A stretch of 64,000 bases of DNA from Novipirellula galeiformis (GTDB lineage Bacteria > Planctomycetota > Planctomycetia > Pirellulales > Pirellulaceae). The stretch lies in NCBI RefSeq assembly GCF_007860095.1, contig NZ_SJPT01000002.1:1-64000 (forward strand), written 5' to 3'. This document shows positions 36,884-45,658 of the stretch, in pieces. How positions within the stretch are numbered: the first letter of the stretch is position 1; each line of letters begins with the position of its first letter. The position numbers and the translations under genes are program-made. The notes beneath the pieces are model-generated. The model was not told the origin of the DNA. It searched no databases and saw only the letters and a list, made by a program, of their open reading frames with translations.

Positions 36884-38344
36884 ATGAATCAAAATTCTCG
36901 CTCGCCTCAATCCTCATCCATCACTCCGTCGATGCCGCAATCGTCACGGCGAACGTTTCTGCAAAATGCAGGCGGAGGTCTTGGTGGGCTCGCGCTGACA
37001 GCGATGCTGGCGGGCGAAACCCAGGCGGCAATTCACCATGCCCCCAAGGCACGGCGAGTGATTCAGATCTTTTGCCCTGGTGGGATGAGTCACCTCGATA
37101 CGTTTGACCACAAGCCCGAACTGGTAAAGCGAGCCGGTCAGCCCTTTGACCCTGATGGCAAGTTACAGTTCTTTGCGTCCAAACCAGGCAATTGCCAGCC
37201 GAGTCATTGGGAATTTCGTCAACATGGCGAATCGGGGATGTGGGTCAGCGACTTGTTGCCCAAGTTGGCGACGTGTGTCGATGACATTGCCTTCATTCAC
37301 TCGATGCAGAGCAAAACGGCGTTGCATGGTCCGGCCTGCTTCATGATGAATACGGGATTCACGCTTCCCGGTTTTCCCAGCATGGGATCATGGGTGACGT
37401 ATGGACTTGGCAGCGAAGCCGACGATCTACCTGCCTTCGTCGTGTTGCCCGATCCAAGAGGCTTGCCACCGGGCGGCATCATCAATTGGGGAGCCGGTTT
37501 CTTGCCTGCCGTTCACCAAGCGACGATGCTGGACACATCGAATTCGAAACAACCGATTGCCGATTTGTTTCCGCCAGCGGAATTTGCGGAGCAGAGCCCG
37601 TCCTCGGAACACGCAGGATTGGACTTTCTGCAAAAATTGAATCAATTGCATCGCGAGACTCGCAGCGGTAACAGCGAGTTGGATGCGAGGATCAAGGCCT
37701 ACGAAATGGCGGCGCGATTACAGCTCAGTGCCCCCGAAGTCACCGATATTCAATCCGAGAGCGAGTCGACAAGGCGTCTGTATGAGGTCGATCATCCCGA
37801 GAACGGTCCGTTTGGTCGGCAGTGTTTACTGGCGCGTCGATTGACCCAGCGGGGTGTACGGTTTGTCCAGATCTATTGTGGAGCAGAGAACACGACGGCC
37901 AAGAAGATCCGGCCCAATTGGGACAGTCACGAAGACATCGTTCGCGACCATGGCTATTGGGGATCCGTGCTGGACTCCGGTGCCTCGGCGCTGCTGAAGG
38001 ATTTGAAGGCTCACGGGATGCTCGACGACACGTTGGTGATTTGCACCACCGAGTTTGGCCGCCAACCGGGGGCGCAAGGCAAGGAGGGGAAAGGCCGCGA
38101 CCATAACGCGGGTGCTTTTACGGCTTGGCTCGCAGGCGGCGGAATTCGCGGCGGCGTCCGTTATGGTGCGACCGATGAACTCGGATCCAAAGCGATCCAG
38201 TCGCCCACGTACTGTTACGATTTGCACGCCACGGCGTTACATCTACTTGGGATCGATCACCAGCGGTTGACCTACTATCAAAACGGCATCGATCGTCGGC
38301 TCACTGATGTGCACGGTCACGTCATCCAAGAAATTTTGGCATAG
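36884..38344 (+). CDS. DUF1501 Tat-exported protein
   Basis: 486 residues. SRRTFLQ (21-27) followed by GGGLGGLALTAML is a twin-arginine leader. The mature protein is a DUF1501 member, related to the sulfatase/alkaline-phosphatase fold, with conserved blocks IQIFCPGGMSHLDTFDHKPE, GFPSMGSWVTYGLG, VQIYCG, WDSHEDIVRDHGYW, TTEFGRQPG, RDHNAGAF and LHATALHLLGIDH. It directly follows the DUF1549/DUF1553 gene (78 bp), the near-universal planctomycete pairing; the two are thought to act together in the periplasm, but no reaction has been assigned. Confidence 0.9.
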   Translation: MNQNSRSPQSSSITPSMPQSSRRTFLQNAGGGLGGLALTAMLAGETQAAIHHAPKARRVIQIFCPGGMSHLDTFDHKPELVKRAGQPFDPDGKLQFFASKPGNCQPSHWEFRQHGESGMWVSDLLPKLATCVDDIAFIHSMQSKTALHGPACFMMNTGFTLPGFPSMGSWVTYGLGSEADDLPAFVVLPDPRGLPPGGIINWGAGFLPAVHQATMLDTSNSKQPIADLFPPAEFAEQSPSSEHAGLDFLQKLNQLHRETRSGNSELDARIKAYEMAARLQLSAPEVTDIQSESESTRRLYEVDHPENGPFGRQCLLARRLTQRGVRFVQIYCGAENTTAKKIRPNWDSHEDIVRDHGYWGSVLDSGASALLKDLKAHGMLDDTLVICTTEFGRQPGAQGKEGKGRDHNAGAFTAWLAGGGIRGGVRYGATDELGSKAIQSPTYCYDLHATALHLLGIDHQRLTYYQNGIDRRLTDVHGHVIQEILA

Positions 38345-38687
38345 CGTTCAACTGCACTTTAATGCTCAATGAAAGTGCTTTATCTCGTTGCCTTTTCCTT
38401 CGCCTTTTCCTTCGCCTTTTCGTTTGCCTTGCCTACGTAGGCCTGCATCCAAAGGTGCAGCGATGACAGAGGCCGAAATGGCGGCGCTGATGAGGGAATG
38501 TTTTACAGGGCGTTTCGCCGGACTGCGCGGTCAATGCATCTGCAGCAGTCAGATAGAACGACCCGTTTTCTGCATTCCTGGGAGTCAATATCAAGAGAAT
38601 TTCCAAGCGAAGCCCGCTGCCTCCCTATGATCCGGCTCAATAGTGTATCGTATCCGTCGACTGACAAATTCCATTGAAGGAGTGTTG
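38345..38687. other. Leader region of the malonate operon
   Basis: Begins with a short tail resembling the 3' end of the MITE-like repeat (GAAAGTGCTTTATCTCG near 38370). A pyrimidine run with CCTTTTCCTTCG repeats (38390-38425) follows; similar CCTTCGCCTTCC DNA trails the MITE copy at 54.9 kb. No regulator gene or clear operator is seen before madL. Confidence 0.4.
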
Positions 38688-39095
38688 ATGGCCATTTACG
38701 GAACCGCATTGTTATCGCTATGTCTGATCGCCGGTTTGATCGCTGGCAAGCTGATCGGGTTGGCCATTGGTATTGACGCCAATGTGGGCGGTGTCGGCAT
38801 CGCGATGTTGTTGCTGATCCTGATTTCGGGTCGCTTGCAAATCAGTGGATTCATGGCCAAGCCTACGCAGAATGGCGTGCTGTTCTGGAGTTCGATCTAC
38901 ATTCCCATCGTGGTGGCGATGGCGGCGAGCCAGAACGTACGCGCGGCGCTTAGTGGTGGGACAGCCGCGATCATCGCCGGCGTCGTGGTGGTGATTGCAA
39001 GTTTTGCAATGGTGCCGCTGATTAGTCGCATCGGACAATCGAATGACCATTTAAAATCAACGCTTGAATCCGCTTCGACAGGAGACGACGCGTGA
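38688..39095 (+). CDS. madL: Malonate transporter subunit MadL
   Basis: 135 residues from the ATG at 38688, which has GGAG 8 nt upstream; the open frame extends to 38643. Four hydrophobic segments: YGTALLSLCLIAGLIAGKLI, VGIAMLLLILISGRL, VLFWSSIYIPIVVAMAAS and GTAAIIAGVVVVIASFAMVP. The first block (MAIYGTALLSLCLIAGLIAG) and the NVGGVGIAM motif are typical of MadL, which with MadM forms a sodium-dependent malonate carrier of the inner membrane. Its stop codon overlaps the GTG start of madM by four bases, a sign of translational coupling. Confidence 0.9.
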   Translation: MAIYGTALLSLCLIAGLIAGKLIGLAIGIDANVGGVGIAMLLLILISGRLQISGFMAKPTQNGVLFWSSIYIPIVVAMAASQNVRAALSGGTAAIIAGVVVVIASFAMVPLISRIGQSNDHLKSTLESASTGDDA

Positions 39096-39868
39096 ATGAA
39101 CTATGGCAAGCTATCGAATCCGTACTGACGAAGTACTCGTTGGTGACGGCCTTTGCCGTGGTTGGCACCATCGTGTGGATATCCTACGGAATTTCGGCGA
39201 AAGTAACGCGCCATCGGATGCACGGTTCAGCGATTGCGATCTTGGTTGGTTTGCTGCTAGCCTGCATCGGTGGCGTAGTGACCGACGGAGAAAAGGGGAT
39301 TGCTGACATCGAATGCTTGGCAGGGATCGGTTTGATGGGCGGCGCGATGTTGCGTGACTTTGCCATCGTCGCGACGGCGTTCGGCGTGCGGTTAGATGAG
39401 TTTCTCAAGACCGGTCTCAGTGGGGTCGTTTCACTGCTTGCCGGAGTGCTGATGTCGTTTTTGATTGGTGCGATCATTGCCTATGGCTTCGGATATCGAG
39501 ACGCCGTCAGCATGACCACGATTGGCGGAGGAGCGGCGACTTACATCGTGGGGCCCGTCACCGGAACTGCACTAGGAGCGACGAGCGAAGTCATCGCGCT
39601 CAGCGTTGCTGCGGGATTAGTAAAGTCGATGCTGGTGATGACGTTGACACCCTTTGTGGCAAAGTGGATTGGACTCGATAATCCGCGTTCCGCACTCATT
39701 TTTGGTGGGCTGATGGGAACGACTAGCGGTGTTGCCGGTGGTCTTGCAGCCACCGATGAGCGACTCGTCCCCTACGGTGCGATGACGGCCACGTTCTACA
39801 CCGGGCTGGGATGTCTGCTAGGACCCTCGGTTATTTTTATCGTCATTCGAGCCATTGTTGGAACATGA
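39092..39868 (+). CDS. madM: Malonate transporter subunit MadM
   Basis: 258 residues, GTG start overlapping madL (GTGA), with GGAG upstream. About eight hydrophobic helices with MadM-typical blocks: ECLAGIGLMGGAMLRDFAIV, SMTTIGGGAATYIVGPVTGT and FGGLMGTTSGVAGGLAATDE, rich in Gly as in pore-lining helices. It forms the malonate/sodium carrier with MadL. The acyl-CoA ligase gene starts 22 bp after its stop, so uptake and activation of malonate are encoded together. Confidence 0.92.
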   Translation: MNELWQAIESVLTKYSLVTAFAVVGTIVWISYGISAKVTRHRMHGSAIAILVGLLLACIGGVVTDGEKGIADIECLAGIGLMGGAMLRDFAIVATAFGVRLDEFLKTGLSGVVSLLAGVLMSFLIGAIIAYGFGYRDAVSMTTIGGGAATYIVGPVTGTALGATSEVIALSVAAGLVKSMLVMTLTPFVAKWIGLDNPRSALIFGGLMGTTSGVAGGLAATDERLVPYGAMTATFYTGLGCLLGPSVIFIVIRAIVGT

Positions 39869-39890
39869 ATCTAAATTTAAGGGCCATGAA

Positions 39891-41390
39891 ATGAAACAAC
39901 TACCCATTATCGAACGTGCCATGGCACACGGTGAACGAATCGCAGTTTGCTCCGCCACGGGCACCACCACGTATGGTGATCTTGTCGCTGCTTCGGAATC
40001 GGCCGCCGCGACGCTGCTCGCGGGAGCCGACGACCTGAACGAAGCTCGGATCGCGTATCTCGTTCCTGCCGGAGAAGGATACATCCAGACGCAGTGGGGG
40101 ATTTGGCGCGCAGGCGGGATCGCCGTTCCGCTCAGCACGTCGGCAACCGAGAAAGAGCTTGAGTACACGCTCACCGACTCGCAGACAAGCACGGTGATTG
40201 CAACGAGTGAGCTTATTCCGCGGCTCACTTCGCTTTGCAAACAACTCGACATCCGATTGCTGTCGGTCGATGATGTGCCATCGACGCCCACCGCTCGACT
40301 ACCTGAAATTTCGACCGAGCGGCGTGCGATGATTCTCTATACCAGTGGAACGACCAGCAAACCCAAGGGCGTCGTCACGACTCACGCCTGCATTCAGGCT
40401 CAGATCGAATCGCTGGTCGACGCGTGGCGTTGGCAACAGGACGACCGCATTCCATTGTTCCTGCCGCTGCACCACATTCACGGCATCATCAACATCATGT
40501 CGTGCGCGCTATGGTCCGGAGCACAACTCGAAACCTTTCCGCGATTCGATCTTGATACCGTCCTGGGCCGAGTCGCCGATCATGCCTACACCGTGTTCAT
40601 GGCGGTGCCGACGATCTACGTCAAGGTGATCGAAGCGTTGGAGGCCATGCCGAGCTCCGAATGTGATCCGATCGTGCAAGGCTTTGCCGACATGCGATTG
40701 ATGATTTCCGGTTCAGCCGCCTTGCCCGCTAGCGTGCATGAAAAGTGGTCGGAACTGACGGGCCAGAAGTTGTTGGAACGTTACGGGATGACCGAAATAG
40801 GCATGGCGTTATCGAATCCCTATGACGGGGAACGCCGCCCCGGTGCAGTCGGTCAGCCACTGCCCGGTGTCGAGATACGGTTACAGGACGAATGTGGTGA
40901 ATCGATCACCAACGAAGGTGTTTCAGGGGAGATACAGGTTCGCGGCCCGAACGTCTTCCAGCAATATTGGAATCGACCCGATGCAACAAGCGAGTCCTTC
41001 GTCGACGGCTGGTTTCGTACTGGCGATATGGCCGTCATTGAAAACGACTACTTTCGTATCATGGGACGCAGCAGTGTCGATATCATCAAGAGCGGCGGTT
41101 ACAAGCTGTCTGCTCTCGAGATCGAAGCCTCTCTGTTGGACCACCCAGCGATCACTCAGTGTGCCATCGTCGGTTTACCAGACGATACGTGGGGTGAAGC
41201 CGTCGCGGCTGCCGTCGTGCTGAAGCACAGCCAGGCACTGGAACTTGAGTCGCTTCGAGGGTGGTGCAAGGATCGAATCTCGCCCTACAAGATCCCACGT
41301 AAGTTGCTCGTCGTGGAAGAACTCCCCAGAAACGCAATGGGCAAAGTGACCAAGCCGGCGGTATCGCAATTGTTCAATCAGATCGATTAG
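39891..41390 (+). CDS. matB: Malonyl-CoA synthetase-like acyl-CoA ligase
   Basis: 499 residues from the ATG at 39891 (the frame opens at 39855, inside madM). ANL-superfamily motifs: phosphate loop YTSGTTSKPKG (150-160), PLHHIHGIINIM, ERYGMTEIGMALSNPYDGE (adenine-binding region), WFRTGDMA, IMGRSSVDIIKSGGYKLSAL (hinge) and a C-terminal PRNAMGK with the catalytic lysine. The MALSNP.DGERRPG.VG.PLPGV block fits MatB-type malonate-CoA ligases, and its place right after madLM supports malonate as substrate. The product, malonyl-CoA, could feed fatty-acid or polyketide synthesis; no malonyl-CoA decarboxylase gene is present here. Confidence 0.85.
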   Translation: MKQLPIIERAMAHGERIAVCSATGTTTYGDLVAASESAAATLLAGADDLNEARIAYLVPAGEGYIQTQWGIWRAGGIAVPLSTSATEKELEYTLTDSQTSTVIATSELIPRLTSLCKQLDIRLLSVDDVPSTPTARLPEISTERRAMILYTSGTTSKPKGVVTTHACIQAQIESLVDAWRWQQDDRIPLFLPLHHIHGIINIMSCALWSGAQLETFPRFDLDTVLGRVADHAYTVFMAVPTIYVKVIEALEAMPSSECDPIVQGFADMRLMISGSAALPASVHEKWSELTGQKLLERYGMTEIGMALSNPYDGERRPGAVGQPLPGVEIRLQDECGESITNEGVSGEIQVRGPNVFQQYWNRPDATSESFVDGWFRTGDMAVIENDYFRIMGRSSVDIIKSGGYKLSALEIEASLLDHPAITQCAIVGLPDDTWGEAVAAAVVLKHSQALELESLRGWCKDRISPYKIPRKLLVVEELPRNAMGKVTKPAVSQLFNQID

Positions 41391-41861
41391 GGGCGTGGCT
41401 GGCCGGAACGGTTGCGAGGTGGGGATGGCATTAAAGTCTGTGGCCCTAAAGTATGCGGCCGAAGGTTGGCGTCCTCGTAGGGCGAGCGTGATTGTCGATT
41501 TTCGCGTCGGATTCGGTGTGACCGACGTCGATGCGAGTAAAGGGGCATGAGCAATGGTCATGGTTTGCCCAAGATGATTTGGTGTCAAGCTTCGTTCTAC
41601 GCTTGAACAACCACTCTGGCGTCAACATTGAGCACCTGCGTTCCGCATCAGAGTTTGGCGAGACGATCTGTCCCACATCACCACGAAAAACGTCTTACTA
41701 GTAGCATCGGCTTCTAACCTGTGTTCTTTGACAAGCAGGATGCTTATCCCACGATAGAGTTTGACGGATTCGACTGCGGTGAAGCTCCGGCGTGAGTACG
41801 CGCACCTTCACGCGTCTGCTTACCGTGAGTCGCCTTAGCATTGGGCCACACCGGAATAAAC

Positions 41862-41908
41862 TCAGTCTTCAGGTTTCAGACTTCAGGCATTAGGAAAGGA
41901 AAGCATGC
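41862..41908 (+). repeat. Heptamer DNA repeats 5' of a four-helix-bundle pseudogene
   Basis: CTTCAGG-TTTCAGA-CTTCAGG-CATTAGG is four 7-bp units in phase, directly before the ATG at 41909. Matching heptamers (CTGAAGT-CTGGCTC-CTGAAGC-CTGAGCA) overlap and follow the gene's 3' end (42256-42283). Confidence 0.65.
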
Positions 41909-42273
41909 ATGCGAGACTACAGGAAACTGCGAGCGTTTGAGTCGGCCGATCAACTGGCTATTGCTGTCTACAATTGCACATCAACGTTTCCCAAAGAGGA
42001 AATGTTTGGGCTAGGCTAAGCTCACAGCTTCGCCGCGCTGCCGTTTCCGGTCCATCAATCATCGTTGAAGGAAACGCTAAATGATCACAAGCCGACTATG
42101 TTCGCTTTCTCCAAATCGCTTACGGTTCGGTTTGCGACGTTGAGTACCAGCTTTCGCTAGCACAAGGACTCTCCTACCTCGAAGAAAAGGTCGCTGCCAA
42201 CGTGATTTCGGTCGCCAACGAAACTGGACGCGTCCTCAACCGTTTGCTGCGTTCCCTGAAGTCTGGCTCCTGA
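41909..42273 (+). pseudogene. Four-helix-bundle (IVP/S23-like) protein, frameshifted
   Basis: ATG at 41909 opens MRDYRKLRAFESADQLAIAV, then FPKEEMFGLG and a stop. A frame change near 42016 restores the family sequence: LSSQLRRAAVSGPSIIVEGN, a TGA near 42082, then SQADYVRFLQIAYGSVCDVE and LLRSLKSGS to the stop at 42271-42273. The same order of motifs (DHRKLRAFELAD; FPKDEMFGLTSQLRRASVSI; EPDFLRFLDMAFGSIREVEY; LAGLIRSLRSS) is seen in the copies at 60-62 kb, so this is an older, decayed member of the family. One frameshift and one nonsense codon make it inactive. Seven-bp repeats border both ends. Confidence 0.75.
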
Positions 42274-42284
42274 AGCCTGAGCAA

Positions 42285-42356
42285 GCGCCCCATGGGAGCC
42301 GAACCGACACTTCCGTCATGGCAAGGCGAGCACGCTACCCGCTACCTCAGGGGCGC
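42285..42356 (-). tRNA. tRNA-Gly(GCC)-like sequence, degenerate
   Basis: On the minus strand 72 nt can be folded with a perfect 7-bp acceptor stem (GCGCCCC / GGGGCGC). The anticodon-loop-like sequence TTGCCAT has GCC in the anticodon position, with one mismatch in its stem. The T-arm has four of five pairs and loop TTCGGCT. The D-arm is poor, A58 is missing and no CCA is encoded, so it is probably a tRNA pseudogene. Its 3' end lies about 10 bp from the 3' end of the four-helix-bundle pseudogene (tail-to-tail). Confidence 0.4.
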
Positions 42357-42634
42357 AAATGCATCGGCCTGCGTGACGTTATCGAGGCGGTTTCTCCGTG
42401 GTTTACAGAGTTCTCTGCTGCTGTGATTTTGCAAATCGCAGCGTTTCGTGCAGGGAAGGCTTCGCTGCCAAACAAAAAAACGAGAGAACTTTAATTGCAC
42501 CTCAGTATGGGGGGCGTTAGGATTGCCAGGGGGTGGGTTGACAAAGGCATGCGTGTTGATCCTTCACCAGGATGGGTATCACCGTCGATGGACGGTTCTC
42601 TTTCTTTCACGCCTTAGGGCACGAGGTACACAGA
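42357..42634. other. Leader of the caspase cluster
   Basis: No gene supported. It should contain the promoter for the cluster starting at 42635; I see no clear -35/-10 pair. A GGGGGCG / AGGGGGTGGG stretch near 42510-42540 is G-rich. Confidence 0.3.
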
Positions 42635-43360
42635 ATGCGTTTGAATCACATTGCAGTTGTAGCGGCGTTGATCGCGACGAGTACGTCGGTATGTTTCGCA
42701 CAAGACGCGAAGCAAGAAGCGAAGAAGGGGGAGACCAAAGAAATCCGGTCCAGCCTTTCAAAAGAGGGGAGTACCACGCCCTGTCTGGGTGCTTGCACGA
42801 TTAATTTTCAAAAGGAATTGGGGGCCGATTTTGCATACTTGATACCGTTGGGAAGCCAAATTCATCAAGCTCGAATCACTCCTGATCCCGTAACGATTGC
42901 GGTTGCGGCGCGCAGTCTCGCTGCTGCGGAAGCCGCCACAGGAAAGCAAGCGAAGGTGACTGCCTCACAGGTCATGGCGGAAGCCGTTGACTTGGCCAAA
43001 ATGCGTGGCGATGCGAAAGAACTCAAGGCAATTGCTCAACTGGTAACCGATGCGACGACGAAATCGGAACTCAATCAACTCGTGGAGCTTGCCGAAGATT
43101 CTGCGGCGGAACCCGGTGAAGCGTCAAAGTCACAATATGGAGACCTGACCGTCATTAATCACACTCCCCATGACCTGAAGATTATGGTCGACGGGCATGT
43201 TGTTGGTCGTGTTCGTTCAGGACGAACACGACGAATGCACGTCCACGCCCATGCTTATCATAATCACTATGACGCTTACTGCATGGCGGATGGTGACCTG
43301 ATCCGACACGCAAATGCGAGTGGGCACAATCACGATTTGACTTGGCACATCGACGAGTAG
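42635..43360 (+). CDS. Exported His-rich protein upstream of caspases
   Basis: 241 residues from the ATG at 42635, preceded by ACGAGG; signal peptide MRLNHIAVVAALIATSTSVC with cleavage likely after CFA. The mature protein starts with a Lys/Glu-rich segment and the cysteine pair PCLGAC. A helical middle follows (TIAVAARSLAAAEAATGKQA; ASQVMAEAVDLAKMRGDAKE). The C-terminal ~65 residues form a beta-like region (LTVINHTPHDLKIMVDGHVV) and end in a His cluster (RMHVHAHAYHNHYDAYC, HANASGHNHDLTWH) likely to bind metal. I recognise no family. It is the first gene of a same-strand group with two caspase-fold proteins; a hairpin separates it from the second gene. Confidence 0.75.
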   Translation: MRLNHIAVVAALIATSTSVCFAQDAKQEAKKGETKEIRSSLSKEGSTTPCLGACTINFQKELGADFAYLIPLGSQIHQARITPDPVTIAVAARSLAAAEAATGKQAKVTASQVMAEAVDLAKMRGDAKELKAIAQLVTDATTKSELNQLVELAEDSAAEPGEASKSQYGDLTVINHTPHDLKIMVDGHVVGRVRSGRTRRMHVHAHAYHNHYDAYCMADGDLIRHANASGHNHDLTWHIDE

Positions 43361-43384
43361 GCCAAATTTGAACTTCACTTCTCA

Positions 43385-43412
43385 AGCCCTCATGCGATTT
43401 TGCGTGGGGGCT
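43385..43412 (+). terminator. 11-bp hairpin between the His-rich and first caspase genes
   Basis: AGCCCTCATGC / GCGTGGGGGCT pair over 11 positions (two G-U) around a 6-nt loop GATTTT, followed by TCTCTATC. It could act as a weak terminator or attenuator between the two genes. A related G-rich stretch precedes the second caspase gene at 45571-45595. Confidence 0.5.
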
Positions 43413-43440
43413 TCTCTATCAGAGTTCAAAGCACGAGACC

Positions 43441-45558
43441 ATGATAGTGAATCGCTTAATTCTGTGGATGGCTCTGTACTTCACTGTTGTTTCATCAGGC
43501 GAAGTTGCTCATGCCGAACGCATCGCTCTTTTGATCGGGTGTTCCGACTATCAGTCTGAGAAAATAGACGACCTGCCGGGAGCTGCCAATGATGTTCTTG
43601 CGTTCAAGCAACTCCTCGAAAACGAACTCGACTTTGACCGAGTCACCACGCTTACTGGCTGGACCGACGACGTCGCAACGCGTCCTACTCACGATCGTAT
43701 CCACGATGCCTTCGAGCAATTAATTGAATCTGCATCGCTCGACTCTCAGGTCTTCATTTTACTGTCAGGTCACGGAACCAACGTTCCAGTTCCGGAGTCC
43801 CAGGCGAATCTTCTTGATGTGTCCAATCCCGAACCTGACGGGCTGAATGAGGCGTTCCTTCCTGCTGACGCACACGCGGATGAGAATCTGATCCTTGACG
43901 ACCAAATCGGTCAGTGGCTGGATCAACTCCAAGAGAAAGGCTCGCACGTTTGGATCGTCTTCGATTGTTGTCACTCAGGAACGATGACGCGGAGTGTTGG
44001 CGCTAGCGACGAGGTGCCTCGGTACGTTTCGCCGAGCGTAGTGGGGGTATCGGCGGAAGTTCTCGAAGCAGCCCGCCAACGTGTTGAAAAGGGGGCGAAC
44101 GTTTCGAGTGAAGACGAAGCGAAGGAGTTGGCCAAACCGAGGCAATCAAAGGGAAGTGTCGTGGCCTTTTTCGCAGCGAAAGCACACCAAACGGAAGCCG
44201 AGTTGATCCGCCCAAAGAACTCAGGAATCAAACGCGGGCTGCTTGCGTATCATCTTGAACAAGAGTTACGAGGACGCAAGTCCGGCATCACTTATGGAGA
44301 TTTGAGCCGTGCACTAATAAGCCGTTATCAGGCTGACGGTCGCCGACACCCATCGCCGTTCTGGGCGGGGGACCTTAATCGTGAAGTCTTCGGCTTGCGA
44401 TCTTGGCCTGAACAAAAGCCAATGTTCCTGAGCCGAGAGGGCGACGCGTTGGTCGTCTCGGGTGGCCGATTGGCTGGATTGAATCAGGGAACCGTCCTTG
44501 AAGTTTTTGCGCCCAGTGACAAGGCACACGAAACGCCGATTGGAACGGTTGAAGTTAAAACGGTAAACGCCACATCCGCAATCGTCGAGCCTACCGAATC
44601 GTCGGTTGCGGCTAATTGGCCCAACAATGGTTCTTGCCGAATTCTATACCACGAAAGTGATCGTACACCGCTGCGATTGTCGTTGTTGGCATTGTCTGGC
44701 TCCGCTTTGAAACCGTTGCCCCCCGAAGGGCTAGCCACAGCAATCCGCCAACAGTTCAAGGATTCGTCGATTCTTGTCAACGATGAATCCAATGATTGTG
44801 ACTGGGCGTTTGTCTTGCTTGAAGAAACCGGCGATGCCGTTCTGGTCCTCGGCGAAGAACTGCAGCGACTATTACAGAACGGCATGTCTTCGTTGGAAAA
44901 GATTCCTCAAGCTAGATTCAAAAAATCCGATCTTGGCGATGTCGCGAAAATCGCTGCGGAGATCGAAAGCAATCTTACAAAGGTCGAAAAGTGGAGCAAC
45001 CTGAACAAGTTGATGGTTGCGGCCGGAGCCGAACTGGATCCAAATCAAGATGTCCGTATTGAGGCGCGTGCGGCTGATGGATTGTTGATCGGCGATAGCC
45101 AATTGAAGCCAGGCGAGATCGTTGAACTTCGTGCGACAAACAAAAATTTGAGCCGAGACTATTGGTATGTCATTCTGCAACTCAACAGTCACTACGGAAT
45201 CGGGCTGGTTGGGGGCGAGAATGGATTGGGAGTGGGAACGTTACGTCATGCTCCTCGAACCGCGCCGCCACGACCACAACCAATCTATCGTTTCCGATGT
45301 AACGACGATGCATCAGGATCATTCGGGCTGATCGTCATCGCGATGAACACACGCGATCATCCTCACACGCCGAATTTTGGTTTTTTAAGACAGGAAAACT
45401 TTGGTGCGGTGGTGAATCGTCATACGACGGAGTCGCCTACGACTGAGTTCGAGCGACTGTTAAACGGTACACTCAAATCTCCAACCAAATTTCGTAATCA
45501 ACAAGGTTTGGACAGACCACAGATACTCACGTGGACATGGACGGTATCGCCGCCGTAG
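43441..45558 (+). CDS. Exported caspase-fold (metacaspase-like) protein 1
   Basis: 705 residues. The leader MIVNRLILWMALYFTVVSSG ends near AHA. The caspase p20-like domain (about 26-320) starts RIALLIGCSDY, has the catalytic His in LLSGHGTN (H111) and the catalytic Cys in VFDCCHSGTM (C177); the dyad is complete. A FFAAKAHQTEAELIRPKNSG and GLLAYHLEQELRGRKSGITY region fits the small-subunit half. The C-terminal half has beta-rich segments, one like DUF4384 (LLIGDSQLKPGEIVELRATN; YYVILQL-type strands; YGIGLVGG). Exported bacterial caspase-like peptidases cut after Arg or Lys and may act on envelope or foreign proteins; the target here is unknown. It is followed by a second caspase after 100 bp. 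Confidence 0.85.
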   Translation: MIVNRLILWMALYFTVVSSGEVAHAERIALLIGCSDYQSEKIDDLPGAANDVLAFKQLLENELDFDRVTTLTGWTDDVATRPTHDRIHDAFEQLIESASLDSQVFILLSGHGTNVPVPESQANLLDVSNPEPDGLNEAFLPADAHADENLILDDQIGQWLDQLQEKGSHVWIVFDCCHSGTMTRSVGASDEVPRYVSPSVVGVSAEVLEAARQRVEKGANVSSEDEAKELAKPRQSKGSVVAFFAAKAHQTEAELIRPKNSGIKRGLLAYHLEQELRGRKSGITYGDLSRALISRYQADGRRHPSPFWAGDLNREVFGLRSWPEQKPMFLSREGDALVVSGGRLAGLNQGTVLEVFAPSDKAHETPIGTVEVKTVNATSAIVEPTESSVAANWPNNGSCRILYHESDRTPLRLSLLALSGSALKPLPPEGLATAIRQQFKDSSILVNDESNDCDWAFVLLEETGDAVLVLGEELQRLLQNGMSSLEKIPQARFKKSDLGDVAKIAAEIESNLTKVEKWSNLNKLMVAAGAELDPNQDVRIEARAADGLLIGDSQLKPGEIVELRATNKNLSRDYWYVILQLNSHYGIGLVGGENGLGVGTLRHAPRTAPPRPQPIYRFRCNDDASGSFGLIVIAMNTRDHPHTPNFGFLRQENFGAVVNRHTTESPTTEFERLLNGTLKSPTKFRNQQGLDRPQILTWTWTVSPP

Positions 45559-45658
45559 CCAAACAAATCCGATCAATGCGGGGGCTTTCGTGCAATTTTG
45601 CGGCGGTGGAAATGAGGCCTCCTACAGTCGCTTGCACATGCAAGCCAAAGGGAAAGCG

